Shown here one piece after another: positions 15,001 to 26,299 of a DNA stretch of 64,000 bases. A program made the position numbers and the translations under genes. The notes beneath the pieces were generated by a model that did no database searches, had not been told where the DNA came from, and saw only the letters and a list, made by a program, of their open reading frames with translations. The stretch's first letter is position 1. Every line of letters begins with the position of its first letter. This stretch comes from Closterium sp. NIES-65. Taxonomy: Eukaryota; Streptophyta; Zygnematophyceae; Desmidiales; Closteriaceae. The DNA lies in contig CANXME010002067.1 in assembly GCA_948144175.1 (NCBI GenBank), positions 2,976,001 through 3,040,000 on the forward strand, given 5' to 3'.

Positions 15001-18000
15001 TGGTTGACCTAGTCTCTGATTGACCTAGGCTCTGATTGACCTAGGCTCTGGTTGACCTAGTCTCTGATTGACCTAGGCTCTGATTGACCTAGGCTCTGGT
15101 TGACCTAGTCTTTGATTGACCTAGGCTCTGATTGACCTAGGCTCTGGTTGACCTATGCTCTGGTTGACCTAGGCTCTGGTTGACCTAGGCTCTGGTTGAC
15201 CTAGGCTCTGGTTGACCTAGTCTCTGATTGACCTAGGCTGTGATTGACCTAGGCTCTGGTTGACCTAGTCTCTGATTGACCTAGGCTCTGATTGACCTAG
15301 GCTCTGATTGACCTAGGCTCTGATTGACCTAGGCTCTGATTGACCTAGGCTCTGGGTGACCTAGTCTCTGATTGACCTAGGCTCTGGTTGACCTATGCTC
15401 TGGTTGACCTAGGCTCTGATTGACCTAGGCTCAGATTGACCTAGGCTCTGGTTGACCTAGTCTCTGATTGACCTAGGCTCTGATTGACCTAGGCTCTGGG
15501 TGGCCTAGTCTCTGATTGACCTAGGCTCTGATTGACCTAGGCTCTGATTGACCTAGGCTCTGGTGACCTAGTCTCTGATTGACCTAGGCTCTGATTGACC
15601 TAGGCTCTGGTTGACCTAGTCTTTGATTGACCTAGGCTCTGATTGACCTAGGCTCTGGGTGACCTGGTCTCTGATTGACCTAGGCTCTGATTGACCTAGG
15701 CTCTGATTGACCTAGGCTCTGGTTGACCTAGTCTCTGATTGACCTAGGCTCTGATTGACCTAGGCTCTGGTTGACCTAGTCTTTGATTGACCTAGGCTCT
15801 GATTGACCTAGGCTCTGGTTGACCTAGGCTCTGGTTGACCTAGGCTCTGGTTGACCTAGTCTCTGGTTGACCTAGGCTCTGATTGACCTAGGCTCTGGTT
15901 GACCTAGTCTCTGATTGACCTAGGCTCTGATTGACCTAGGCTCTGATTGACCTAGGCTCCTGATTGACCTAGGCTCTGATTGACCTAGGCTCTGGGTGAC
16001 CTAGTCTCTGATTGACCTAGGCTCTGGTTGACCTATGCTCCGGTTGACCTAGGCTCTGATTGACCTAGGCTCTGATTGACCTAGGCTCTGGTTGACCTAG
16101 TCTCTGATTGACCTAGGCTCTGATTGACCTAGGCTCTGGTTGACCTAGTCTTTGATTGAACTAGGCTCTGATTGACCTAGGCTCTGGTTGACCTAGGCTC
16201 TGGTTGACCTAGGCTCTGGTTGACCTAGGCTCTGGTTGACCTAGGCTCTGGTTGACCTAGTCTCTGGTTGACCTTGGCTCTGATTGACCTAGGCTCTGGT
16301 TGACCTAGTCTCTGATTGACCTAGGCTCTGATTGACCTAGGCTCTGATTGACCTAGGCTCTGATTGACCTAGAATCTGATTGACCTAGGCCCTGGGTGAC
16401 CTAGTCTCTGATTGACCTAGGCTCTGGTTGACCTATGCTCCGGTTGACCTAGGCTCTGATTGACCTAGACTCTGATTGACCTAGGCTCTGGTTGACCTAG
16501 TCTCTGATTGACCCAGGCTCTGATTGACCTAGGCTCTGGTTGACCTAGTCTCTGATTGACCTAGGCTCTGATTGACCTAGGCTCTGGTTGACCTAGTCTT
16601 TGATTGACCTAGGCTCTGATTGACCTAGGCTCTGGTTGACCTAGGCTCTGGTTGACCTAGGCTCTGGTTGACCTAGGCTCTGGTTGACCTAGGCTCTGGT
16701 TGACCTAGTCTCTGGTTGACCTAGGCTCTGATTGACCTAGGCTCTGGTTGACCTAGTCTCTGATTGACCTAGGCTCTGATTGACCTAGGCTCTGGTTGAC
16801 CTAGTCTCTGATTGACCTAGGCTCTGATTGACCTAGGCTCTGGTTGACCTAGTCTCTGATTGACCTAGGCTCTGATTGACCTAGGCTCTGGTTGACCTAG
16901 ACTCTGATTGACCTAGGCTCTGATCGACCTAGGCTTTGGTTGACCTACTCTTTGATTGACCTAGACTCTGATTGACCTAGGCTCTGGTTGACCTAGGCTC
17001 TGGTTGACCTAGGCTCTGATTGACCTAGGCTCTGATTGACCTAGGCTCTGGTTGACCTAGTCTCTGATTGACCTAGGCTCTGATTGACCTTGGCTCTGGT
17101 TGACCTAGTCTCTGATTGACCTAGGCTCTGATTGACCTAGGCTCTGGGTGACCTAGTCTCTGATTGACCTAGGCTCTGATTGACCTAGGCTCTGATTGAC
17201 CTAGGCTCTGGTTGACCTAGTCTCTGATTGACCTAGGCTCTGATTGACCTAGGCTCTGGTTGACCTAGTCTGTGATTGACCAAGGCTCTGATTGACCTAG
17301 GCTCTGGTTGACCTAGTCTGTGATTGACCAAGGCTCTGATTGACCTAGGCTCTGGGTGACCTAGTCTCTGATTGACCTAGGCTCTGATTGACCTAGGCTC
17401 TGATTGACCTAGGCTCTGGTTGACCTAGTCTCTGATTGACCTAGGCTCTGATTGACCTAGGCTCTGGTTGACCTAGTCTTTGATTGACCTAGGCTCTGAT
17501 TGACCTAGGCTCTGGTTGACCTAGGCTCTGGTTGACCTAGGCTCTGGTTGACCTAGGCTCTGGTTGACCTAGGCTCTGGGTGACCTAGTCTCTGATTGAC
17601 CTAGGCTCTGGTTGACCTATGCTCCGGTTGACCTAGGCTCTGATTGACCTAGGCTCTGATTGACCTAGGCTCTGGTTGACCTAGTCCCTGATTGACCTAG
17701 GCTCTGATTAACCTAGGCTCTGGTTGACCTAGTCTCTGATTGACCTAGGCTCTGATTGACCTAGGCTCTGGTTGACCTAGTCTTTGATTGACCTAGGCTC
17801 TGATTGACCTAGGCTCTGGTTGACCTAGGCTCTGGTTGACCTAGGCTCTGGTTGACCTAGGCTCTGGTTGACCTAGGCCCTGGTTGACCTAGTCTCTGAT
17901 TGACCTAGGCTCTGATTGACCTAGGCTCTGGTTGACCTAGTCTCTAATTGACCTAGGCTCTGATTGACCTAGGCTCTGGTTGACCTAGTCTCTGATTGAC

Positions 18001-19361
18001 CTAGGCTCTGATTGACCTAGGCTCTGGGTGACCTAGTCTCTGATTGACCTAGGCTCTGATTGACCTAGGCTCTGATTGACCTAGGCTCTGGTTGACCTAG
18101 TCTCTGATTGACCTAGGCTCTGATTGACCTAGGCTCTGGTTGACCTAGTCTTTGATTGACCTAGGCTCTGATTGACCTAGGCTCTGGGTGACCTAGTCTC
18201 TGATTGACCTAGGCTCTGATTGACCTAGGTTCTGATTGACCTAGGCTCTGGTTGACCTAGTCTCTGATTGACCTAGGCTCTGATTGACCTAGGCTCTGGT
18301 TGACCTAGTCTTTGATTGACCTAGGCTCTGATTGACCTAGGCTCTGGTTGACCTAGGCTCTGGTTGACCTAGGCTCTGGTTGACCTAGGCTCTGGTTGAC
18401 CTAGGCTCTGGTTGACCTAGTCTCTGATTGACCTAGGCTCTGATTGACCTAGGCTCTGGTTGACCTAGTCTCTGATTGACCTAGGCTCTGATTGACCTAG
18501 GCTCTGATTGACCTAGTCTCTGATTGACCTAGGCTCTGATTGACCTAGGCTCTGATTGACCTAGGCTCTGGTTGACCTAGTCTCTGATTGACCTAAGCTC
18601 TGATTGACCTAGGCTCTGGTTGACCTAGTCTTTGATTGACCTAGGCTCTGATTGACCTAGGCTCTGGTTGACCTAGGCTCTGGTTGACCTAGGCTCTGGT
18701 TGACCTAGGCTCTGGTTGACCTAGGCTCTGGGTGACCTAGTCTCTGATTGACCTAGGCTCTGGTTGACCTATGCTCCGGTTGACCTAGGCTCTGATTGAC
18801 CTAGGCTCTGACTGACCTAGGCTCTGGTTGACCTAGTCCCTGATTGACCTAGGCTCTGATTAACCTAGGCTCTGGTTGACCTAGTCTCTGATTGACCTAG
18901 GCTCTGATTGACCTAGGCTCTGGTTGACCTAGTCTTTGATTGACCTAGGCTCTGATTGACCTAGGCTCTGGTTGACCTAGGCTCTGGTTGACCTAGGCTC
19001 TGGTTGACCTAGGCTCTGGTTGACCTAGGCTCTGGTTGACCTAGTCTCTGATTGACCTAGGCTCTGATTGACCTAGGCTCTGGTTGACCTAGTCTCTAAT
19101 TCACCTAGGCTCTGATTGACCTAGGCTCTGGTTGACCTAGTCTCTGATTGACCTAGGCTCTGATTGACCTAGGCTCTGGTTGACCTATGCTCCGGTTGAC
19201 CTAGGCTCCGGTTGACCTAGGCTCTGATTGACCTAGGCTCTGATTGACCTAGGCTCTGGTTGACCTAGTCCCTGATTGACCTAGGCTCTGATTGACCTAG
19301 GCTCTGGTTGACCTAGGCTTTGGTTGACCTAGGCTTTGGTTGACCTAGTCTTTGACTGACT
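1..19361. repeat. Satellite block 1: 16-bp tandem array
   Basis: About 1,200 head-to-tail copies of a 16-bp unit with consensus ATTGACCTAGGCTCTG. The first base alternates A/G, and a common variant has TAGTCTCTG or TAGTCTTTG in place of TAGGCTCTG. Rarer variants include TATGCTCCGG, GGGTGGCC and 15-bp units (CTGGTGACC). The array continues past the left window edge. Each unit holds TTGACC, the core of the plant W-box, and most hold the palindrome CCTAGG. No gene or inserted element is visible in the block. Array length in an assembly is unreliable, because units this similar are easily collapsed or expanded. Confidence 0.98.
11151..16780. repeat. 2,815-bp higher-order repeat, two tandem copies
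   Basis: Rare unit variants recur at exactly 2,815 bp: TTCACCTATGC (11,151 and 13,966), the GGCTGTGATT unit (12,421 and 15,236), CTCAGATTG (12,615 and 15,430), the 17-bp GCTCCTGATT unit (13,141 and 15,956), GGCCCTGGG (13,573 and 16,388) and GACCCAGG (13,696 and 16,511). The marker set fails to recur at 16,781, which sets the right edge. The shared private variants mean a 176-unit block was duplicated recently inside the array. Confidence 0.9.
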
Positions 19362-20945
19362 AAATCTTGGGCTTAGGCTCACGTCTTTTGTCCAGCCTCT
19401 TCCCGTGCTGTGTTTCCTCGCTGTGGTTCAGAAACTCACGCTGCCACTCCCCCAGGCTCTGGCCGGCGTATCCTGTGACCCACCTCAGCTTGTAGCCGGT
19501 GAGTGACCCAGCATGTGACTGATCTTGCCGCGACTGACCAAACTTGTCTGGCCTATCCTTTGACTGATCTCGTCTGTGACTGACCTAGACACGTGTGCAG
19601 GTCGAGTCGACTTGAGTCGAGTCAAGGTTGACCCTACCTAGTAATGTGGCTTCTCAGTGGCATGGTGCGCGATGTGACTGACCTGCCTGTAAGTGTCCTA
19701 GCCTGTGTTACCCTGTGTCTGACCGATCTTGTGGGTGCTTTTTGACATAAATTCTGATAGACCGGGCCGACGATTGACCTAGCTTGTGGATGTCGTAGCC
19801 CCCCCCCACCCCACGGACCTATTCTGTGAGCGACCTAGCTGGTGGTTTATGCAGCCTGTGACCAACCTAACCTTTGACTAGCTTTGGCTCAACTAGCTTG
19901 TGGAGGAGCTGGCCTCTAACTGACCTATCTTATCAGGTAATTAACCTCTAGTTGACTAGCCTTCGACCGACCTAGCCTGTGATGGGCCTCGTTTGTGAGT
20001 GATATGTCATGTGAGAAAAATCATACAACCTATATTAGTAAACAAAATAAAAAGATGCAGATTTGTTGCGCCGGTTACAGTTTGGCATTTGGGATTGATG
20101 AGGACGAAATTATTGGCGCAATGGGAATATAGGTAGGCTGAGCTGAGTGTGTGTGAAACTCTTTCAGTGCAGGAAAAACGAGTGGAGCAGATTTGCATGA
20201 ATACGACATGCTGGGGTAGGTGAATGTGGTGTGGTGGTGTTGAGGATGGTTGATGAGTTTTTGGTGGCAATCCGGTCGTAATATTTCTTGTGTATGACAT
20301 TTCCTCAAGAATTGCTTTCCTAGATTTTTGGGAGCAACAACTAAAGGCTGATTCAGACAGTATGCTCAGCCCCATACGCGTAGCTTCCTCCTTCTGTCTG
20401 AGCTATCTAGCCTCCTATGGCTAGTAGGGAGCGACGTTAGCATGCGACTAAGGTAGCCAATGACTGACAGGCCTGCTAGTGACCTAGTTTGTGCTCGCTT
20501 GCGATTTCCCTAGCTTGTGATTGAACTGTCATGTTTGTGTTCTTATGTACCACCAAAAAATGATCCTCATTCTCACACTAAGTAAATCCAATAATCATGC
20601 TCTATGATTAACATGTGGCCTTGTGGTGGACGCGCCCTCTGCTATCCTATAGTAGACGGTAAATCTTCTCTGAGGTCAAGCTAATCTTTTTGTGAAACTA
20701 TTCTGTGGGTAACCTCTCCTGTGATAAACGTACCCTATGAGTAACCTCTGGATAATATAGCCGATGTTGCGTAAATCTAATGCCAATTATTGACCTCGCA
20801 AGTGAGTAACCTAGCGTCGTACTGACTCGACTGGGGACTGATCTAGCCTGTACTGCCCTCTCCTGTGAGTGGCCTAGCTTGTTATCAACCTATATTCTGA
20901 GTCGCATAGGTTGCGTCTGACCTAACCTGCATTTGACCTAGTTTG
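19362..20945. repeat. Copy A: decayed satellite-like flank
   Basis: Right of the clean array, loose relatives of the unit continue: GACTGACCTAGAC, GATTGACCTAGCTTGTGG, GACCGACCTAGCCTGTGA, GAGTGGCCTAGCTTG and CATTTGACCTAGTTTGTGG. They lie at irregular spacing in 19,500-20,010 and 20,380-20,945. Two islands without the motif (about 20,010-20,375 and 20,530-20,680) interrupt them. The segment is nearly identical at 40,062-41,645. It is best read as old array edge that no longer takes part in homogenisation. No coding region is convincing here. Confidence 0.7.
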
Positions 20946-22064
20946 TGGCCCGTGAGCCATCCCAACTCCACCTCCTCCTGCTGTTGGGTGATTTTGCGTG
21001 TCTCACGCTCCTTACCAACCTCAGCCAACGTAGGAGCTATGAGAGAAGGAGGTTTTGAATGTATCCGATGTGGCTTGGAAAGAGTGTGGTCAGCTGATCG
21101 TTTCAAGCCAATCAGCTCCTTGAGAGCTGAGCTGAATTACAAGCCATGTCGCAAGTCGACGTCAGTAATCTTTTGTTTCGGCTCAAAGAGCACCTCAAAC
21201 GGCCAAGCCTACGCTCAGCCCTTTGCTTACTCATACTATGGCATTCACTCCCTGTTATGTTCTCCCTTGCCCTGTACTCTCAGCTCAGATCCCCTCGTTG
21301 TGTGCTCGCCCCAGCTTCCCTCAGAGCTAGAACTCTCTCTCGCCTACATTGTACGTAGGTCACTCTTTCTGCTCTGCTCGTTCAGCTCATATTTATGTGA
21401 CTGACACTACTGCACCTGTGTACCTGTGCACCAGCCCTCTGGGCACCAGCCAGTGAGCCCTCTGTATGCCTCTCCAATGTAAACCGCCCTATGCAGTCCC
21501 TGCAGCTCCCCACCCTTCTCCCACTGCACGTTTCCCACTTGGTGCAATGTTTGCAGTGTCCCTTTTTTAGCAGTCCCTGCTGGCCTTTCTTGCCTGTCCT
21601 GACATCTTGTCTTCACTTTCACCTTTTGGCCTCTGCTGGTTTGTTCCACTGGCGTCTGAATTCATGCCAAATGCGTGAGTGAGTGTGGACAGTCTTCTCC
21701 TCACTGCTTGATCCAGACATGTGCTTTCTACCTTCTGCTTGCTTCATCTCACTCAATTCTTCTCACATCTTCTCATCAAGTCCCCCTCTCTTTCTGCTCC
21801 TTACCTCCTCTCTTCCGCGCATCACTGCCTCATCCATCACGCCCATGTGATTGGTCGTGCTTGTGTCACACAAGCTGTGTGTGCACTCACTATGCGCTTT
21901 TACCCTCTTTTCTTCGTGCATTTCTGTTTTCTTGCAAGACGCTCAATACTGCCCTACTCAGGTTGCGCGTGACTGCTTTCACAAGTCTGCAGTGAAAAAG
22001 GCAGTGGGGCGCAAAAATCAGCCAGCCATTGAACGAGGCTGTTTGAGGGGAGTGAGTGGACGAT

Positions 22065-22841
22065 ATGGCTGCTGAGAGAGTGCTGAGTGGACTGCATGAG
22101 TTGATCAAAGAGGCGGTGCAGGCAGCAGTGAGAGAGGAGCTGGCTGCACACAAGGAGGAGGTGGATGAGTTGCGGCACATGCTGACAGCAGTGAAAAGGG
22201 AGTTGGCGGAACAAAAGGGCACTATGGCAGAGCAATGGGCTGATAGTACCAGGGAATCAGATGCAGGAGGCCTGAAGGGGAAGAGTAAAAAGAGAAGGCA
22301 CGAAATGGTAGCAGAGTTTCCATTGGAAGAGGAGAGGAAGAAAGAGGTGCAGGAGTTAAACATGTCACGTGCCATGGAGGAATTGGTAGCCGGCAAGGAA
22401 TCTCAAAAGGTACAAGACGTGAAGGTGAATATTAAACGGAGGATCAAGCGGAGTGTGGGCGATAGAAAGAGTGCATGGCGGGTGGGTGCTGAGTGGCCTG
22501 TTCCATAGAGCATACATTGCTTGCCACCCCTTCCGTATCACCATGGTCATCCAATCCCTTGCTATGTTTTCTCTTCGCTCCTTTCTTCCAGCTCTGTCCT
22601 CTCTCAAAGAGCTGTGGCTTGGTTTTTGCAGTGGTGTGACAGATGCCGGCATGGTGCATCTGATGACGCTGACAGGACTTGAGGAGCTTGTTCTAGATGG
22701 CACGGCAGTAACGGATGATGGGTTGCAGCAGCTGACTGCCCTGACCAAGCTGACAGATGTGTATACGCCTTGGCAGCTGAATCCCCCCCACCAATATGAC
22801 AGTTTTGTCTACACCAAAATGACAGATATCTATACCTGAAA
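22065..22841 (+). pseudogene. LRR gene, broken copy A
   Basis: This is the counterpart of the intact LRR gene at 42,765-43,870. Exon 1 (22,065-22,481) keeps the coiled-coil and basic N-terminal half. The donor still has GT, but its context is GTGGGT where copy B has GTGAGT. Relative to copy B, 304 bp are missing at 22,590/22,591, directly at the splice acceptor. This removes the first few leucine-rich repeats, and because 304 is not a multiple of three the downstream repeats are read out of frame and meet an early stop. The remaining LRR part (22,592-22,841) still shows the VTDAG and LTGLEEL motifs. The 3' tail also differs from copy B. It is a host-gene pseudogene; a different splice choice could express a short LRR remnant, but there is no sign of this. 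Confidence 0.75.
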
Positions 22842-23116
22842 GTCACCGATGTATGCAGACTTATAGGAAGGTACGGTAGGTTGGCTTGGCAGGGAGTGAT
22901 GTGGAAGGGAGGGAGATGAGGTGGGGGCAGAGTTGGTTGACTGGTATGGTATGAGGCATGGGGACTGAAGATGAGGGAGGGGAGCACATGGATTGCTATG
23001 CCAGTCAGTGGCTAGGTTCTTCTTGTTCACAGTCATGAGCAACCTCCAGATCTCTACACATAAGTTTATATTGGAAGCAAGGGGTGTGGAAAATAGTGCA
23101 CAACCTACCGGTATTC
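22842..23116. other. Spacer between LRR pseudogene and copia insertion
   Basis: A G-rich noncoding stretch alignable with copy B 43,871-44,108. No gene, promoter or element is seen in it. Confidence 0.6.
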
Positions 23117-23121
23117 ATACC
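23117..23121. repeat. Target-site duplication, left (ATACC)
   Basis: ATACC directly precedes the 5' LTR and recurs directly after the 3' LTR at 29,971-29,975. Copy B has a single ATACC at 44,109-44,113 in the matching unoccupied site. Confidence 0.92.
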
Positions 23122-23254
23122 TGTCAAACGATTATAATGCTTGTGCTGTGTAGGCTGTAATGGGGTAGCCAATAAGGGGTACAACCCGAATTAGGGTTAG
23201 CATATGTACCCACTTCTCTGATCAATGCATTCATTCCTGCCTATCATTCTGACA
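23122..23254 (+). repeat. 5' LTR (133 bp)
   Basis: Starts TGTCAAAC and ends ATTCTGACA, with TG..CA termini and a matching 3' copy at 29,838-29,970. It is short for a copia LTR. It contains a CCAAT pentamer in TAGCCAATAAGG, a possible promoter element. Confidence 0.95.
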
Positions 23255-23272
23255 TGGTTTCAGAGCAGTAGG
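23255..23272 (+). other. Primer-binding site (tRNA-Met type)
   Basis: TGGTTTCAGAGC begins immediately after the 5' LTR. It differs by one base from TGGTATCAGAGC, the site typical of plant copia elements primed by initiator tRNA-Met. Confidence 0.7.
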
Positions 23273-23401
23273 TCCGTAGGACCGTCTTTTTTTTCGGGCC
23301 CACCAACCGTTGCGGTTACCGCGCTAACCTACGGGTCGCCCTCTCCTGCCCGAATCGCGCCTCGGCAGCCGAGTCGCGTCCCGCGCACGGCCCGCGCAGC
23401 C

Positions 23402-23920
23402 CGCATCGAGCCCGCGCAGCACGCGTGCGGCCCGCATCGAGCCCGCGCAGCACGCGTGCGGCCCGCATCGAGCCCGCGCAGCACGCGTGCGGCCCGCAGC
23501 TGCCCCGCGCAGCCCGTCCCGAGCCCGCGCGACGCGCGCGCGGCCCGCAGCTGCCCCGTGCAGCCCGTCCCGAGCCCACGCGACGCGCACGCGGCCCGCC
23601 ACTGCCCCACGCAGCCCGCCCCAAGCCTGCGCGGCGCGTCTGCGGCCCGCAGTGGGCAGCGCGCCGTCCCCGCGGCCCGCGCCGCGCCCTACCCGCCAGT
23701 GCGCGGCCCCAGGCAGGGGCGCGCGCCACCCTACCGCCGCCACAGCCTCGCCCTACCGCCGACAAGGCCCCACCCTGCCGCTGACACGACCCGGCCCCAC
23801 TGCTGACACGACCCGGCTCTGCCCTGCCGCTGACACGACCCGGCCCCCCCCGCTGACACGACCCGGCCCTGCCCTGCCGCCGACATGGCCCCGCCCTGCC
23901 GCTGACTCGACCCGGCCCGT
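23402..23920 (+). repeat. GC-rich tandem repeats in copia leader
   Basis: Three 31-bp units begin at 23,402, 23,433 and 23,464 (start CGCATCGAGC). They are followed by about three units of roughly 53 bp (CCGTCCCGAGCCC core, 23,496-23,650), then repeated CTGACACGACCCGGC units (23,777-23,920). Several long open frames on both strands arise from this composition and are not taken as genes. Confidence 0.75.
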
Positions 23921-24055
23921 CACTGTAGCCGCTGCCGCGGCCCCGCTGTCGTCGTCGTCGTGCGCCGACCCTGCCGCCGTCCACCGAGCGCCGGCCCTGC
24001 TCGCCCGGTGAGAGCCTGCTCTCCCCGCCACTGGTGAGCCCCTACCTTGCTAGTG

Positions 24056-24135
24056 CCTGCCTGGCGGCCTGCCTGCGTGCCTGCCTGCCGGTCTGCCTGC
24101 CTGCCTACCGGCCTGCCTGCCTGCCTGCCTGCCTG
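24056..24135 (+). repeat. GCCT tetranucleotide microsatellite
   Basis: Imperfect (GCCT)n tract just upstream of the Gag region of the copia element, followed by CTG/CTA-rich triplets to about 24,215. Confidence 0.85.
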
Positions 24136-24224
24136 TCGCGCCTGCTACGGCTGTTACTGCTGCTACGGCTGTTACTGCTGCTACTGCTGCTACTATTGCT
24201 CCTGCTGCTACTGGCGGAGGCCAG

Positions 24225-24925
24225 ATGCAGCTCCAGCAACGTCTGCGTGAGTCCCTCACGCCCCAGCAGCTGAGTGAGTGGTACACTAATTGGGGTTGTC
24301 AGGGTGGTCGCGCTGCTACTGCTGCCACTCCTGCTGCTGCTTCTACTGGCGGCGGCCAGATGCAGCTCCAGCGACGTCCCCGCGAGTCTCGGACGCCCCA
24401 GCAGCTTCATGAGTGGTACGCTCAGAGTAGAGGGTCTCTCAGTTCTGTTCGCTGCTCTTACGTCATTCGCACTGGTGCTCGGACTGGTCAGCCTTGCGGG
24501 AAGCCTAGTCACACACAGTCCCGCTGCTTCGCCCGTCTGAGCGACGCCTGGCGTACCGAGTTTGGCGACGAGGCTGAGCTCCCCGACTGGGAGGAGCTGC
24601 TTGGGCAGAGAGTAGATATATTTGCTCTTGATTATGATGCTATTCTCACTGCCATGTATGCATTGCCTACTAGTGCTGCCCGTGCCTGTTACCTGTGCGT
24701 ACCGCCTGACCCAGGTATAGAGCATGCTGCTCTAGGTGCTAGTGCGTCTCCTGCTCTAGGTACTGGTGAGGCTGCTGCTCTAGGTGCTTGTGCGTCTCCT
24801 GCTCTAGGTGCTGGTGAGTCTGCTGCTACAGGTGCTGGTGAGGCTGCTGCTCCAGGTGCTGGTGAGGCTGCTGCTCCAGGTGCTGGTGAGTCTGCCCTCT
24901 CTGGTACTTCGCCTGCTGCGACCTT
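24225..24925 (+). other. Copia Gag region (fossil part)
   Basis: Contains two TPQQLxEWY motifs (24,252-24,284 and 24,392-24,419). A Cys/His cluster follows, of the form CSYV..RTG..CGK..H..RCF..L.DAWR, in the place where copia Gag usually has a CCHC zinc knuckle. A run of GAGEAAAP-type repeats then leads into the protease. Confidence 0.75.
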
Positions 24926-24929
24926 GCGC

Positions 24930-25140
24930 ACCTTCACCCTTGACTCAGGAGCTTCCCGCTCCTTCATTCGCGACTGCACCACACTCACGCCACTTAGTCG
25001 GCCAGTTGCAGTCTCCCTGGCAGACCCCTCTGGGGGTCCAGTCCTTGCCCACTACTCCACGGTTCTGCCGTGTCCGGCCGCCCCGTCTAGCTTGCTGTCA
25101 GGTCTCTACCTCCCCTCGTTCTCTACGAACCTGGTGAGTG
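24930..25140 (+). other. Copia protease region (fossil part)
   Basis: Aspartic protease signature LDSGAS near 24,949, followed by a typical SxLSGLYLPSFSTNLVS stretch linking to the pre-integrase domain. Confidence 0.85.
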
Positions 25141-25354
25141 GATCTGACCTCCGGGATGGGGGGGTTGACCAGTTCACCCCTGCGAGTCAGCGAGTGACTC
25201 ACTGTACGTGTGCTCGGACGGGTCGACAGCTGGCCACGTTTACCCGTGAGCCTGTCTCGAGCATGTACACCCTGACCACTGAGTCCCCTCAGGTAGCTGC
25301 GTCTGCGTCTGCGTCAGGTCAGTTGTCTGCCCCATGCTCGTGTCGAGCCTTGTC

Positions 25355-26290
25355 GCACGAGACCCTCCTTTGGCACCACCGCCTTGGTCACCCCTCGGTG
25401 CAGCGCCTTCGCAGCATGCACCGCCGTGTCCTTGTCTCTGGTCTTCCCAAGGTTCTCCCTCCCCTCCCTCCCTCGCCTGCTCCTCCCTGTCTTCCCTGTG
25501 TCGAGGGGCGGCAGCGCGCCGCTCCTCACTCCTCCTCGTTCCCTCCCACAGAGGCCCCCCTGCAGACTCTCCACCTGGACGTGTGGGGCCCAGCCCGCGT
25601 CCGTGGACAGGGCCACGAACGGTACTTTCTGCTGGTCGTCGACGACTACACACGTTACACCACGGTCTTCCCCTTGCGCACCAAGGGAGAGGACCCTGAT
25701 GTTTTGATCCCTTGGATCCGCGCTGCTCGTCTCCAGCTCCGCCGGCGGTTCGGGACGGAGTTTCCTATCCTGCGTCTGGACTCTGACAGAGGTGGTGAGT
25801 TTTCCTCCGACCTCTTGGTAGCCTACTGTGCGGAGCACGCATCACCCAGTCGTTCACGCTTCCGGCCTCTCCACAGCAGAATGGGGTTGCTGAGTGCCGC
25901 ATTGGCTTGGTCATGGAGGTCGCTCGTACCTCCATGGTCCATGCGGCTGCCCCCCACTTTCTGTGGCCGTTTGCAGTCCAGTACGCCGCGCATCAGCTCA
26001 ACCTCTGGCCCCGTGTCTCCTTGCCGGAGACCTCGCCCACACCGCTGTGGACGGGGGAGGTTGGCGATGCGTCGCGTTTCCGGGTCTGGGGTTCTCGTGC
26101 CTTTGTCCGCGATACCACCGCAGACAAGCTCTCCGCCCGCGCTATTCCATGTGTCTTCCTTGGCTTTGTCCCTGACGCGCCTTGTTGGCAGTTTTACCAC
26201 CCCACCTCGCACCGTGTCTTCCCCTCTCAGGACGTCACGTTTGACGAGTCGGTTCCCTTTTACCGTCTCTTCCCCTACCGCACTGCCCCT
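25355..26290 (+). other. Copia pre-integrase and integrase region (fossil part)
   Basis: GAG-pre-integrase motif LLWHHRLGHPS near 25,367, then the integrase core with LHLDVWGP (about 25,570), VVDDYTRY (about 25,640) and LRLDSDRGGEF (about 25,770). C-terminal integrase features such as VFLGFV lie near 26,150. Confidence 0.85.
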
Positions 26291-26299
26291 CTCCCCCCC

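Noticed and set aside
1-19361. Telomere or CRISPR-array interpretation of the 16-bp array
   Set aside because: The unit is not a telomere motif, and there are no spacers between repeats; the host is eukaryotic.
20007-20375. 122-codon minus-strand frame, identical in copy B at 40,707-41,075
   Set aside because: Identity follows from the recent duplication of the whole segment; no domain, no splice context and no evidence of selection.
23225-24031. Pro/Ala/Arg-rich and Gly/Arg-rich open frames on both strands
   Set aside because: They arise from the GC-rich tandem repeats in the copia leader; neither strand shows a conserved domain.
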